DNA of 64,000 bases from Beta vulgaris subsp. vulgaris (taxonomy: Eukaryota; Streptophyta; Magnoliopsida; Caryophyllales; Amaranthaceae): assembly GCF_026745355.1 (NCBI RefSeq), contig NC_079206.1, positions 14,974,205 through 15,038,204 of the forward strand, in the 5' to 3' direction. The notes beneath the pieces are model-generated. The model ran no database searches. It saw only the letters and a program-made list of their open reading frames with translations, and was not told the origin of the DNA. The translations under genes and the position numbers were made by a program. Positions 1-10,679 of this stretch are shown piece after piece (within the stretch, counting starts at the first letter, position 1; each line of letters opens with the position of its first letter).

Positions 1-295
1 TTGTCAATGCATTATTTTAACCATTAATATCTTCAATTATCAATAAGTAAAAATTATAAAAAGTTGATATTAAAAAAATTCACATTCAGACGAATCTAAT
101 AAGATCCCACATGACTATGTTTTTTCTGAAATGTAAATCACCAAAGCTAATTAAAGTTTAAACTGTTAATAGTAAACACTAGGCAAATGTTGCACTTATT
201 TAGAAACGGAAGAAGTATAATATAATTGGTTGAAAGTCGAAGTTAGTTTATATATAAATAATACATTAACATAAATAAGAAAAAAAGGATTGATT
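1..295. other. AT-rich intergenic DNA with a MITE core motif
   Basis: No gene is visible. Around 90-125 lies the motif GACGAATCTAATAAGATCCC followed by an ACATGACTATG stretch. The same motif recurs inside many Stowaway-like MITEs of this window, so this is probably the remnant of one such element cut by the window edge. Confidence 0.5.
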
Positions 296-299
296 GACT

Positions 300-492
300 C
301 AAAGTCGGAGTCGGATTCGGATGTCGGATGTAGGATCATTTTATGAGATCCTACTCCGACCCTCCTTCGACTCGGAGTCAGACTTTTTAAACGGAGTCAG
401 AGTCGGATTACTTTTTTGTCGGAGTCGACTCGAATTTTTTCCTTCGGATTGGAGCTGACTAGGGTCGGATCCGGACTGGATTGCCATCCCTA
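300..492. mobile_element. Degenerate hAT-like MITE with GGAGTCGGA repeats
   Basis: The stretch is dense in short inverted and direct copies of GGAGTCGGA and TCCGACTC. It ends in GCCATCCCTA, the reverse complement of the TAGGGATGGC terminus common in plant hAT-type MITEs. The left end is not clear and no target duplication was found. Confidence 0.4.
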
Positions 493-1012
493 TTTTTAGC
501 CATGAATAATTTGACTTATTGAACTTATTTGTCCTAAAATACGTGAAAGTACAATGAAAAAAAAAAGCCTTATTTAACACTCAATAATGCTCTTCAAATT
601 TCTCATACCTCCATTCCATATTCCACAAGTTTGTCAAAAATATTTCTTCTACTTTATCATATTGTTCAAACAACCCAAACCAAAAATATGACGTTATATG
701 CCGCCGTTTCAATACCTTTTTTTCCTTTTTTCCTCCTATTCTTCCTCCCCATCCCTCTCCTCCCTCTTTTCTCCTCCTTCCTCTTTTGGCGGCAACACCA
801 CTACTGCAACCAATCTTCCTCCTCTTGCCTCTTTCTTCTTCCTCCTCCTCCCTCTTTTATCCTCTTCAGTAGTAGCAGTCACCAACCCACGCACCATTGG
901 CGTTAAAAGTCACCACTCTTCCTTCGTTCCTTTTACTTCCTCTTTTTTCCTCCTCCCTTCTTTTCCTTTGACTTCTTCCTCCTCACTCTAACCTACATTT
1001 ACAAAAAAATTA
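493..1012. other. Intergenic DNA with a pyrimidine-rich tract
   Basis: No gene is supported. From about 700 to 990 the + strand is a long C/T-rich run. The open frames there encode only Phe, Ser, Pro and Leu low-complexity protein, as expected from composition. Confidence 0.5.
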
Positions 1013-1014
1013 TA

Positions 1015-1276
1015 CTTCCTCCGTTTTATTTTAAATGAAACATTGAGTGAAATGACACTATCCGTTGATCAATTTTGACTCTAATTTATCACCACTATAT
1101 AAAAAAAATATAGTCAAGTGGAATCTTGTTAGATTCGTCTCGATGCATACTATCAAATTACTATAACTTCTTTATATGTTTATTTATGGTGCACAACTAA
1201 AGATATTAATGATTAAAGAAGCGTGTTGGGTTGCATGAAAAACGCAAACGTTTCATTTAAAACAGAACGAAGAAAG
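1015..1276. mobile_element. Stowaway-like MITE, 262 bp
   Basis: Begins CTTCCTCCGTTTTATTTTAA and ends with the complementary TTTAAAACAGAACGAAGAAAG. TA dinucleotides flank both sides (1013-1014, 1277-1278), the Stowaway/Tc1-Mariner insertion signature. The interior carries the reverse-orientation core GATCTTGTTAGATTCGTCT-like motif shared with other MITEs here, with one base difference. Confidence 0.75.
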
Positions 1277-1299
1277 TAGTATACAATTTTGCACTGTTC

Positions 1300-1600
1300 A
1301 CCACGGAATCCTTCTGGTTTTTTTATGTCTTCTATCTTTTTTGGTTCCACCATGGAAGAACCGGAAAAATGGACCATTGTTTTTTTTTCGGTTTCTCCAT
1401 GGTAAAATCGAAAAATATTTCATGGTTTAATCATGATGGAACTTAAAAATTGGATGGTTCCATGTAAAAAAGGTGTTTTAATTTTTCTGTTTTTGAGAAA
1501 AAATAAGTAAAAAGAAATACATGACATTTATGAAATACAAATTATTGTAGTAAAATATTAGTGGTAAATTGGATCACCTAATCAAGATTCCGAACTAGGA
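1300..1600. repeat. CCATGG-rich repeat, related to 22985-23200
   Basis: Several short inverted repeats are centred on CCATGG or on CATGG with GGTTCC flanks, separated by AT-rich DNA. A related arrangement occurs at about 22985-23200. This is probably part of a dispersed repeat. No coding potential and no termini were found. Confidence 0.35.
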
Positions 1601-1602
1601 AG

Positions 1603-1934
1603 TAGGGATGACAATTGGGCAGGGTGGGTGCGGAGGATGGTACGTATCTAAACCCATCTTCGCCCCACCACCAGTAGGGGGACCGGCACCCGCTTCGTAC
1701 TCACGTTAGACACACAAATTTGTATTTTGTAAGATAATATTATTAATAATTTAAGTATATAAATAGAATTTTGATAATAAATATGCGAGGCGGGCGGGGA
1801 TAGGGCGGGCATAAAATCCACACCCGCTCCACGACACACTACGCGTACGATTTTCATCCCCATCCCTGATCTCCACCCCACTTGGACGGGGATGGGGAGG
1901 GTCTCCTATTTGACCCGCCTCATTACCATCCCTA
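1603..1934. mobile_element. hAT-like MITE, 332 bp
   Basis: Left end TAGGGATGACAATTGGGC; the right end is the reverse complement of TAGGGATGGTAATGAGGC. The interior is rich in GGCGGG/CCCGCC self-complementary motifs, typical of plant hAT MITEs. The flanking octamers CTAGGAAG and CCCAAAAG match poorly, so the target duplication has decayed or the ends are a few bases off. Confidence 0.6.
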
Positions 1935-2252
1935 CCCAAAAGTAGCGACATCTTGTTACATGGCCGTGTAATTCATGTAGGAGGCCAGATGGCCTAATTA
2001 GTGGAGTACTTGCTTAAGTTTGATAGACAATTTGACATAAAAGTATAAAAAAATGTGAAGTTGCTTTGGTTACCAAAATATATGAATTGGTTATGCAAAG
2101 TTCTACTTCTCATCAGTTCTATTGCTGGCTTGGGAAGCCACTAATTTTTATGGTGTTTTTATTTATTTTAGATCTTAGATTTATTGTTGCAGTTCTCACC
2201 CAAAATCGTAATAATAGATTAAAATTCTATTAAAAAAAATAATAATTTAATG
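1935..2252. other. Intergenic DNA before a long-TIR element
   Basis: No gene is visible. From about 2170 the text TTATTGTTGCAG and related pieces resemble the subterminal repeats seen at 3424-3645. The long-TIR element at 2253-3417 may therefore have split a CACTA-type end. Confidence 0.35.
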
Positions 2253-3417
2253 TAGGAAAAATTGACAGGAACATTCCCAATTATGGGTGTTCTGCCATTT
2301 TCAGTCCCAACTAAGGATTATTTCTGAGCAGTCTCAACTACATATCATTTTTGCCAAATTTGGTCCTAACAGGTTAATGACCTGCTACAATAGGTAAAAC
2401 GAATTTTGTTTTGTTTTTTCCCCCTAAATTTTATTTCCTCTCTCCTCTAGTAGACATCCACCCCTCCATCCCCCACCCTCAACCCCCCTCCCCTCAAACC
2501 CCCCCCCCCACCCCCACCACCACCCCCACCCCACCACCACACCCCCATCCAAACCTGTCACCCTATGACACCCCTTCCCTAACCCGATCTTGGGCTGCTC
2601 CTCTCATCCCCCACCCTCAAAACTCCCAAACCCCCCCCCCCACCACCACCCTTCCACCCCCACCCGAATCTGCCACCCCTATGACACCCCTTCCCCGACC
2701 CCGATCTTGGACTGCTCCTCCCATTCCCCAACCTCAAAACTCCCACCCCTCTCCCCTCACCACCACCCTCCCACCCCCACCCAAACCTGCCACCCTATGA
2801 CACCCCCACCCCAACCCTGATCTTGGACTGCTCCTCCCCAACCCCAATCTTGGACTGCAACCGGGTCGAGGTGAGATAGAGTAGCGAGAGAGAGAGTATG
2901 TGAGAGTGGGGTTGCAGCTGGGATGCGAGAGAGTGGCGCGCAGTGGTGCGCCGGTGGTTGTGGATTTAGGGCGGCAGGTGAAGAGTGGTGCTTGCGGTAG
3001 TTCGAAGGGGGCAAGCCTGGTTTGCACAGTGGTGTTGGTGTTTCGCCATTGACATAAAGCAGAGGAGAGAGAGTGGTAATGGAATTTTGGGGCTTCCTTT
3101 GCCGGTGCTTTCCGGCAAAATTTTGAGGGGGTCGCAGGGGAGGAATGCGGGAGGAAGGAGGGAGGAGGGGGTGGTAGGCACAAAGGAGGGAGCTGCAATT
3201 GGTAGAAGGTAGTAAGGAGAGAGAAAGAGGATGGAGAAGGTAGTAAATCAAGTAAAAAAAAATTAAAAAAAATATTAACCGGTAAAATGGTCATCAGTCA
3301 ATTGGGACCATTTTTGTAGAACATACCCCAAAGTTGGGACTACTCAGAAATAATCTTTAGTTGGGACTGAAAATCGCGGAACGCCCATAGTCAGGACTAT
3401 TCCGATCAATTTTTTCT
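2253..3417. mobile_element. Long-TIR non-autonomous element, about 1.16 kb
   Basis: The first ~115 bp (2256-2370) are matched as inverted copy by the last ~115 bp (about 3300-3415), including the shared core TTTTCAGTCCCAACTAA. Both ends abut TTAATG (2247-2252 and 3418-3423), a probable short target duplication. The interior is C-rich on the left, with a ~115-bp tandem unit marked by GATCTTGG(A/G)CTGCTCCTC at about 2585, 2702 and 2818. It is G-rich on the right. No transposase is encoded, and the open frames are proline-rich composition artefacts. A MULE-like origin is plausible but not shown. Confidence 0.65.
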
Positions 3418-3423
3418 TTAATG

Positions 3424-3645
3424 CATTGTTGTGGTTTTTTGTGAAAACCGCAGCAATAGCTCTGGTCAAACTAGTCAAACATTTTTGAAAAATTTCCGTT
3501 GACATCTATTGTTGCGGTTTGCACCCAGAACCGCAGCAATAGGTTGATTTTCGATTTTTTCCTTTTTTCTTGGCGTGGTTTATTGCTGCGTATGGGTAAA
3601 AGTGCAGCAATTAAGCCACAACAATAAGCAGTTATTCTACTAGTG
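3424..3645. mobile_element. CACTA-type transposon end (remnant)
   Basis: The right boundary reads as CACTAGTAGAATAACTGC on the - strand. Inside it are repeated subterminal motifs of the GTTGCGGTTT/GCAGCAATA type in both orientations. The opposite CACTA terminus was not found, so this is a truncated or disrupted element. Confidence 0.5.
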
Positions 3646-5826
3646 ACACTTTACTTTTTCATGTTTGTCAATGTAAATGTTTGAACATTAATATTTTGAA
3701 ATTTGCACCTGTAAAAATTATAAAAAGTTGATATTTCAAAAGTACATATCAAGACGAATTATCAAATAAGATCCCACAAGACTAGATTGTTCCTTAACAC
3801 AAATAATAGTCAAACATAAATTTGTAAATAGTGTCAAAACTCAAAGTGTAACCATTAGAAAGAAACAAAAGGAGTAGTTAGAAACATTATGTATGAAGTT
3901 TTACATACTATGATCAACCAATAACATATATATTTTACTTCCTAGTAAATGTTCTCCATGATAAGTATATTACTCTTATGGTCAATCAAATGATCACTTA
4001 ATTTGGGTGTTTGATAACATGATATATTCGTATATGAATACTAATTTTATATTTCATCACTTTAGAAATAGTTGTACCATTTCATGTTTTCACGCTTGTT
4101 GATGCATGGTATCAAATCTTATCAATAAATACAAGTTATTAAAAGATGATATTAAAAATATATGCATCGAAACAAATCTAACAAGATCTCACATGACTAT
4201 GTTTTCCCTAATATATATAAATACCAAAGACAAAGTATGACGACATTAGCAAATCGATACAAATATATTAGAAGGCGTTCCTATCAAAGGAACGATGCCA
4301 CATGCCACTCTAATTATCAAGCTTCTAATAGAAGTATATGTTTATGATTTCATGTAAAATTATAAACAATGTATAGCTATTAGGAATTGAACACATGACC
4401 TTTGAAATTAGATATGAGAGTTTAACCACCAATCCACTACAATTTCAATGTATACTATTTCAAAGTAAAAATAATAAAATTTTATAATTATAGGTAACTA
4501 TAAAGACATAGAGAAACTTATTGATCTTTAATACTTTTATAGTTTTATTAAGGTAATAAAATTCTCTTATCCCAATTCCATTAAAGTTGTTATTTTTATT
4601 TCCAATTCCTTAGAAACTTTTTAAAAACAATTTAGCATGCCATAACGTCCATTTTTCAATTTTGGCACTAAATAGAAAATTCCAAAAAATTTAATAAAAT
4701 CAATTATGAAATCAATAAATAATAGTATATTTGATAATTGTAACTGACCCAGGACATCACTCGGACCAATACTAGTTTAGTAGAGTTATGTGTCAATCAG
4801 ATGTGGAACTTTAATTCAAAAAAATCTTAATAAATTTTAGGATTTTGAAATTTTTTAAAATATGTAACTATATTTCCTATGAATATATGAATATTAAGTT
4901 TTCGTCCAATAAATACTTATATATATATATTCAACGAAAGGATAAACAATTCTTGAAAGTCCAGTTGAAACTTACTGGCATCATCAATCTTAAATCTTAA
5001 TGACATGGACAATTCTAGCATATAAAGAACGAAGTGACTGGGCTGCACTCGAACTTATGCTATAAAAAGTTTTCTTATGAACTCGCGACTTTTGGGAGGA
5101 GATGGTTAAAAATCGTGTCAAAATTACTTAAAATCAACTCAAAGCACAGTTAAAAAATATAATTTAATTCTTAACTTTCTTTTTCATCCTCACCATCATT
5201 AAACCCCCTCATTACCCAACAATTACCACCACTGAAACCACGCAAACCACCACCGAGGCCACGCACACCACCAACTAAACCACGCACAATCACCAACGAA
5301 ACTAAAAAAAATTACCCTCGTCCACCGCGAAAACACCCAGGCCGGACATTTCCGCAGTGGACGAGGGTAAAAAAAATTTAATTTTCTGTGGCTTGCTCGT
5401 TGTGGTTGCTGGGATTGGGGTGGGGGCTGCTGATAGGGTTGGAGGGAGGGTGGGGTGAGGCCGTGAGGGCCTGCTGGTGGGTGGTTGTGGGGATGGAGAT
5501 GGTGGTTTGTGAAAAAAGGGAAGGTTGAAGTCGAAAATATTTGGTGAGACCGGAGCGATTTTAAGAAGTTTTAGTGCAATGTTTAGCATTTCTGTTTTGG
5601 AAAATTTAACTACTTATCTCATAGAAACTTTTTGGAATTTGGGCATTTGGTTGGGGGTTTTCAAGAAAGTAAAAGGGAATAAATTTTTTGTTTCTATGAG
5701 TGTTTTCTTAGTGCTTTTTTTCAAACCTTTTACCCCTTTTTCAATTTAGGGTTACGACACTTTTTCTTAGATTGATTGCCCACCCGACCACCCCCTCCCC
5801 CAATGTTTCGGATTACCCCATATCCC
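3646..5826. other. Intergenic DNA with MITE remnants, a SINE-like head and a hairpin
   Basis: No gene is supported. MITE core motifs occur near 3752-3785 and 4168-4202. At 4383-4445, read on the - strand, a tRNA-like A-box/B-box pair resembles a SINE head. At 5309-5368 a hairpin has arms ACCCTCGTCCAC and GTGGACGAGGGT around a 35-base loop. The stretch at 5390-5500 is G-rich. Confidence 0.4.
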
Positions 5827-5845
5827 TTTACCATACAACCACCGC

Positions 5846-5846
<1 letters not shown>

Positions 5847-5888
<42 letters not shown>

Positions 5889-5937
5889 GTTATTATTATC
5901 ATTATTTTTATTGTTATTATCGTTATTATCAATATTC

Positions 5938-5994
<57 letters not shown>
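5847..5994. repeat. ATT trinucleotide microsatellite
   Basis: Long run of ATT/TTA triplets with a few G and C interruptions in the middle. It gives open frames on both strands that encode poly-Ile or poly-Leu, which are artefacts. Confidence 0.9.
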
Positions 5995-5995
<1 letters not shown>

Positions 5996-6228
5996 TCCCT
6001 CCGTTTCACAATATAAGGCACGCACGATGTTCGAGGTCGAACTTTGACCGTTAATTACTCTCAATTTATGTTGATATAAAATTTTAAAAAATAATATTAT
6101 TATAATATTTTTCAAGACGAATCCAAAGGTATAATTTTTATAATTTTTACTTATCGTATTTGAGAGATATTTGTGGTTAAAGCAAATTTTCGTAAAGCGT
6201 AAATGACTTATATTTTGAAACAGGGGAG
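5995..6228. mobile_element. Stowaway-like MITE, 234 bp
   Basis: Left end CTCCCTCCGTTTCACAATAT; the right end is its imperfect complement, ending TTTTGAAACAGGGGAG. TA flanks both ends (5993-5994, 6229-6230). It lies exactly between two ATT-type microsatellites, so it probably inserted into a once continuous repeat. Confidence 0.75.
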
Positions 6229-6360
6229 TATTATTTTATTATTATTGTTTTTATTGTTTTTATTGTTGTCATCATTATTATTGTCATTATTATTAGTTAT
6301 CATTAATATTATCATTATTATTAATTTATTATTATTTTTATTATTATTTTAATCATAATG
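6229..6360. repeat. TTA-rich microsatellite, right part
   Basis: Degenerate TTATTATTG and TCATTATTA repeats resume directly after the MITE. They look like the continuation of the array at 5847-5994. Confidence 0.75.
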
Positions 6361-7184
6361 ATATTAAAGATAGTATACATAATAACAACAATAATTTTTC
6401 ATTCATGTTCCTAACCAGATAACATTTTTAATCAAAGGAAACTCTTCCAACCCCCTGTAAGTTGTAACCCTTTCTAATACTCTTTCTCTTTTCTCTTAAT
6501 GAACCAATTATTAGTTTTTCCAAAAGATACTTTTAACGACGAGGCGTGCTTTATAAATTCCTATTAACCAAATTATAATTGTACAAATACTTCTTTTTCT
6601 TTTTTGAACTATTTAACGCGAAATATATAATGTAAATGTACTAACCTTAATATCTTACACATATTTATCATATCTTTAATATCCTATTTTATCTCTAACA
6701 TCACTCCTCAGAGAAATTTAAAGCTAAAACATAAAAATAGAGCTTTATCGAAATTCAGCTGTTCACTAAAATAATTTTTCTAGCAAAAAGTTTGTCATCA
6801 GCGTTAAGTCCAAAGATACTCCTGCTTGATTTGATAATTATCATTAAACACCACATAATATCCCAAGGTCTTTATACAAACACGTATAATCACATGTTCC
6901 GTTTGATGTTTTTAGAAAGCTAGTGTCCGAAATAGAGAGCTAATACTGATTAACGAACTGTCAGTCATATAGTACGATTATTAAATCGCTATATAATAAT
7001 GGACAGTATTATGCATGGATGAATAAAAAACTAAAAAAACAATGCTACCCCTATTGAAACAGCAAGAAAGATGATTAGTGGGTTTATGAATTATGGAGCA
7101 CGCAGTTTGTTTCTGTTATTTTTTTTAACCATATATCCTTTTTTTTTATAATTACAGTATTAGTTTCACACATATCAATACATA
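6361..7184. other. AT-rich intergenic DNA
   Basis: I see no gene, clear terminal repeat or tandem repeat in this stretch. Confidence 0.5.
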
Positions 7185-7620
7185 ATAGTTATTAAGTCGG
7201 GCGATGCCTCGAATTGTTAATATTTTCATGTTAAAAATATCATTTAACATCGTATAATTTATTGGATATAATTTTAGTATATTAACTTGAGGTTATCTAG
7301 TTTTTTTTTTTTTTTTTGAAAGAGAAATTTCATTAATTGAAGTGAAAGTATTGGATCACACCGTCTGACCAATACTTACTGTCAGACGGGCTGAGCCCAA
7401 TACTCAAATGGCCTTGGTAAGAGAATGCAGACTTCGCCGCCCTTCTTTCCCTTTACCCCTCCCTCCTTCTCACTCAACCACCACTAACTCCGTCGCATCC
7501 CACAAACACCATTTACGCACCCATATCTTCACCAATACTTTTCTGAGAAATGCCCGCTACAGATTGCCATGTTTCATCAAGTCCGTTGACAAAAACAAGT
7601 TGATTAAAAGGCAAACTTAC

Positions 7621-7777
7621 TGATATAATCAATGATGAGAAGTCCATTAGAACAACGACCAGTTGGTTGGTGAAAGAAAGATTCCCCATATGGTAAATTT
7701 GCAAAGTTGGAGTTTGGATGTTCTCGTATAAAATTGCATGTATCAGATATAGAATCTCCAAATTGATAGATGGTTTC
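7621..7777 (-). pseudogene. Captured GDSL esterase/lipase exon 1 fragment
   Basis: The - strand frame encodes IYQFGDSISDT, the block-I FGDS motif with the catalytic Ser of plant GDSL esterases/lipases, then LPYGESFFHQPTGRCSNG and LLIIDYI. These match the usual start of this family, except that the expected Gly-Asn after SDT is Cys-Asn. The coding match stops at ATCA followed by GTAAGT (7615-7620 on +), a consensus splice donor where the family commonly has its first intron. Blocks II, III and V (remaining catalytic residues) are absent and no signal peptide is joined in frame, so it cannot make a working enzyme. The fragment sits inside a MULE, which explains its isolation. Family identity is fairly sure; the donor gene is unknown. 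Confidence 0.7.
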
Positions 7778-7959
7778 GATAGTGGAACTTTGGAATGAAT
7801 ACAAATATACAATGGAGGGTTCACATGATCGACCCAACAAATCAAGAATTGGAACTTGAAACGTTTCAGAAACAAGTAGCAGATGTTTTCATTTGTTGTC
7901 AAGAAGAATTTTGTATTGTGTTGTTTAATAATGAAGAAGAAGGAGAAAGTGAGAGAAAG

Positions 7960-8480
7960 CAGAGGTTAGTGTTTTGTTTTGTTTTCAGTTGGACTTTGTA
8001 TTGTTTCAGTTATACTTTGTTTTGTTTCAGTTGGACTTTGTTTTGTTTCAGTTGGACTTTGTTTTGTTTCAGTTAGACTTTGTTTTCTTTCAGTTGGACT
8101 TTGTTTTATTTCAGTTGGACTTTGTTTCGTAATATGTATACCAACTGAAACAAATAATGGACCAACTGAAACAAAATGAAGACTACCTGAAAAAAAAATA
8201 AAGATCAACTGAAACCCAAGTAAGTCTAACTGAAGCAGAAGAACCAACTGAAAAAAAATGAAGACTACCTGGAAAAAAAATGAAGACTACCTGAAAAAAA
8301 TAAAGACCAACTGAAACCCAAGTAAGTCTAACTAAAGCAGAAGAACCAACTGAAAAAAAATGAAGACTACCTGAAAAAAAAATGAAGACTACCTGAAGCA
8401 AAAATGAAGACTACCTAAAAAAAATAAAGACCAACTGAAACTCAAGTAAGTCTAACTGAAGCACAAGTGCTTCTAACTGA
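7960..8480. repeat. Inverted tandem-repeat block of the MULE
   Basis: From 7975 to 8130 there are about six direct copies of a 24-bp unit containing TTTCAGTTGGACTTTGTTTT. From 8140 to 8470 the complementary motif recurs as ACCAACTGAAA, AGTCTAACTGAAGCA and GACTACCTGAAAAAAAA units. The two halves can pair, giving a long imperfect foldback. The open frames here are repeats of short peptides with no function implied. Confidence 0.75.
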
Positions 8481-9284
8481 AGTCGTCGTCCGACGAGAAT
8501 ATTGTGTCGGACGAGTCCGACACAATACGAACTCTTAATTGAAGGCCAAACGGCATCTACAATAGGTATTAAAGAAAAACAAAATCCAATCAAACAAGGT
8601 TACATCAAATTCATCTTCCAAGAAACTACAATGAACCAGATCGAGCAATACAACACAACCCCCTTGTATTTGCTGAATCAAGCAGCTATTGTTGAGGAAG
8701 TCTATCATTATGACATAGTTTGGGAAGAACATTCTTGATCTAGTCATGTTGACCGCATCCGAGATTTCAATACCTTCATGTTTAGTGTCGAACTTCAAAC
8801 AATGAGAACAATTTCTCCTACTTGAAGACAAAAGAACCATACTCACAACTCCCATAGAGGAGAAGGAGACCTCCACAACAGAGACTAAAAACCCCATAAC
8901 AGGATTTAGGAAAATCTCATATAGAGAGACTATTTTATTTAACAAAACAAGAAATAAATGAACTAAAAGCTGAAAATAAAATTAGGAAAAAGGGGGTTTA
9001 CTATGGATGGAATCATCCATGACAGGCCCTAATTGGTGAAAAAAGGTAGGAGAGGCTAGGGTTTGAGAGAGAAAAGAGAGAGGAGGGCGGCTAGGGTTTT
9101 TCCTTTTTTTTGTTTCCTATCATTTCCAACCCGACTTGAGGTTATCTAGTTGAATATTGTGTGGAATATGTTTCTAATTTTTTAAATATGTATAAGGATA
9201 ACATGGAATGAAACAACAAAAAGGAGAGTGTCACGTGACATGTTAAACTTGCTTAAGAACGTTTTGTTGATATATTAGTATAGA

Positions 9285-9773
9285 TGACTGTCAATAATTT
9301 TAATTATTATATATGTAATATTAATTAAATAAATATTTTAGGATCTTTATCAAGACGGATTTATGAAGATCTCATATGACTATATTTTTTCCCCTTTTGT
9401 ATAAATCACAAATAATGGTCAAATAGATATGTGAAAAAAGTTCAAATTCAAATGTTATAATATATATAAAAAAATAATAGAGGAACTATAGAGTACTTTG
9501 TACTTTACACAAATTTTGAAAATAAATTTACGTCACAATGAAAAATATCTTCAAGTTTTTTAATGTTTAGGATTTCTAATAGAATATATGTCCAATGAAT
9601 AAGGGTCATTTTAGCAATAAAAAAAGTAAGGGTCATTCTAGAAGAAAAAATATTATAAAATACATATATATGTCCTATTTTTTTGAACTTATTTTAACTG
9701 AACTAAACTAAATTGTGCAGAACTAAACTGCACAGAATTGTATTAACATAATATCATCAATACTTACCGAGTA
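9285..9773. other. Intergenic DNA with a MITE core motif
   Basis: No gene. A diverged copy of the MITE core (GATCTCATATGACTATATTT) lies at about 9368-9390, without clear ends. Confidence 0.4.
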
Positions 9774-10019
9774 TTATAATAATTGATAAATAATAATGAA
9801 TAATAATAAAATAAATAATAAAATAATAATAGATAATAGATAATAGATAATAAATAATAGATAATAGATAATAAATAATAAGTAATAAATAATAAACAAT
9901 AAATAATAAACAATAAGTAATAAGTAATAAATAATAAATAATAATGTTAATAAAAACAATAATAAAAAATAATGAAAATCAACAAAAAAACAAAAAAGAA
10001 CAAATTCATTGTTATAATA

Positions 10020-10069
<50 letters not shown>

Positions 10070-10120
10070 TAATGATGATAATAATAATAGTAGTAGTAGT
10101 AATATTGACAACAAAAATAA
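9774..10120. repeat. AATAAT-type microsatellite
   Basis: Degenerate runs of ATAATAG, TAATAAA and pure AAT triplets, ending in a short AGT run near 10088. The - strand open frame is Ile/Leu/Tyr low complexity only. Confidence 0.85.
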
Positions 10121-10420
10121 TAATTACAACATTAGACAAGAATGAAATGAATTGAACTTATTTTGGCTAAACTGGACTTATTTTGGCTGAACTAAACTAA
10201 CTGAACTTATTTTGGCTGAACAAAACTTATCTTGACTAAACTGAACTGCGCTGAACTAAAGTGAAAATAAGTCCAAAAGAACATGACCATATTCTTGTTC
10301 TTTTACAACTCCTTTGTGTATAGTCTAGACCGAATTATACTACTTGGTGTCTTAGAGAAATTAAGCAAAGTGCCCAATTCGTTTGAAGAAAGGGTTTGGT
10401 GATAAAAAATGAACTACATA

Positions 10421-10677
10421 CTTCCTCCTTTTTTTTTCACTTGCAACGGTTTGACTTTTACACTATTCACCAACGCTACTTAGTTTATGTTTGGTGATTT
10501 ATAGTTAAGGAAAAACATATTCATGTGGGATCTTGTTAGATTCGTCTGAATGTATATTTTTTGAATATATATTTTTCATAATTTTTGTTTATCGGTAGTT
10601 AAACTTATTGATGGTTGAAATTATGCATTGGCAAGCGTGAAAGTCAAACTGTTGCAACTAAAAAGAAACAGAGGAAG
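10421..10677. mobile_element. Stowaway-like MITE, 257 bp
   Basis: Left CTTCCTCC with downstream CACTTGCAACGGTTTGAC; right GTCAAACTGTTGCAACTAAA and GAGGAAG. TA dinucleotides flank both ends (10419-10420, 10678-10679). The internal motif GTGGGATCTTGTTAGATTCG is present in reverse orientation. It is closely related to the element at 59160-59413. Confidence 0.8.
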
Positions 10678-10679
10678 TA

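Larger units (their letters stand above)
7342..8534. mobile_element. Pack-MULE-like element carrying a GDSL-lipase exon
   Basis: The 9 bp TTAATTGAA flank it perfectly (7333-7341 and 8535-8543), the Mutator-type duplication length. The left end reads GTGAAAGTATTGGATCACAC. The right end, reversed, reads GAGTTCGTATTGTGTCGGAC. The termini match the element at 40028-40820, and both carry subterminal copies of TTTCAGTTGG/CCAACTGAAA. No transposase is encoded, so it is non-autonomous. Its cargo is a GDSL-lipase exon fragment at 7621-7777. Confidence 0.8.
7303..9133 (-). mobile_element. Poly(A) retroposon with an 18-bp target duplication
   Basis: The 18 bp ACTTGAGGTTATCTAGTT occur at 7285-7302 and exactly again at 9134-9151. 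On the - strand the insert ends with ATTAATGAAATTTCTCTTTC and a poly(A) run, and begins near 9133 in a C/T-rich leader with AACCCTAG copies. A long variable target duplication plus a poly(A) tail is the signature of LINE-driven retroposition. Excluding the MULE and one copy of its duplication, the retroposon is about 630 bp. Its - strand frame at 8535-8945 (136 codons) resembles nothing I recognise, so I do not call it a gene. It may be a truncated LINE, a SINE or a processed pseudogene. Confidence 0.7.
7185..9284 (-). mobile_element. Helitron remnant split by a retroposon
   Basis: Read on the - strand, the element starts TCTATACTAATATATC after an A (9284) and ends near 7185 with a GGCATCGCCC hairpin followed by CTAT. 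It matches the better preserved Helitron at 42085-42438, whose end is CTAG. Without the insertion at 7303-9133 and one copy of its target duplication it would be only about 250 bp, so it is non-autonomous. The final G of the CTRR terminus appears mutated. No Rep/helicase is encoded. Confidence 0.55.

Noticed and set aside
2411..3294. Proline-rich open frames on both strands, up to 186 codons
   Set aside because: C-rich low-complexity DNA within a long-TIR element; tandem repeats explain the open frames.
5772..6115. Open frames of 91-95 codons rich in Ile and Leu on both strands
   Set aside because: They are translations of the ATT/TTA microsatellite and the adjoining MITE.
8535..8945. 136-codon - strand frame considered as a gene
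   Set aside because: It starts inside one transposon and ends at the MULE border, resembles no family I know, and an opposite-strand frame overlaps it.
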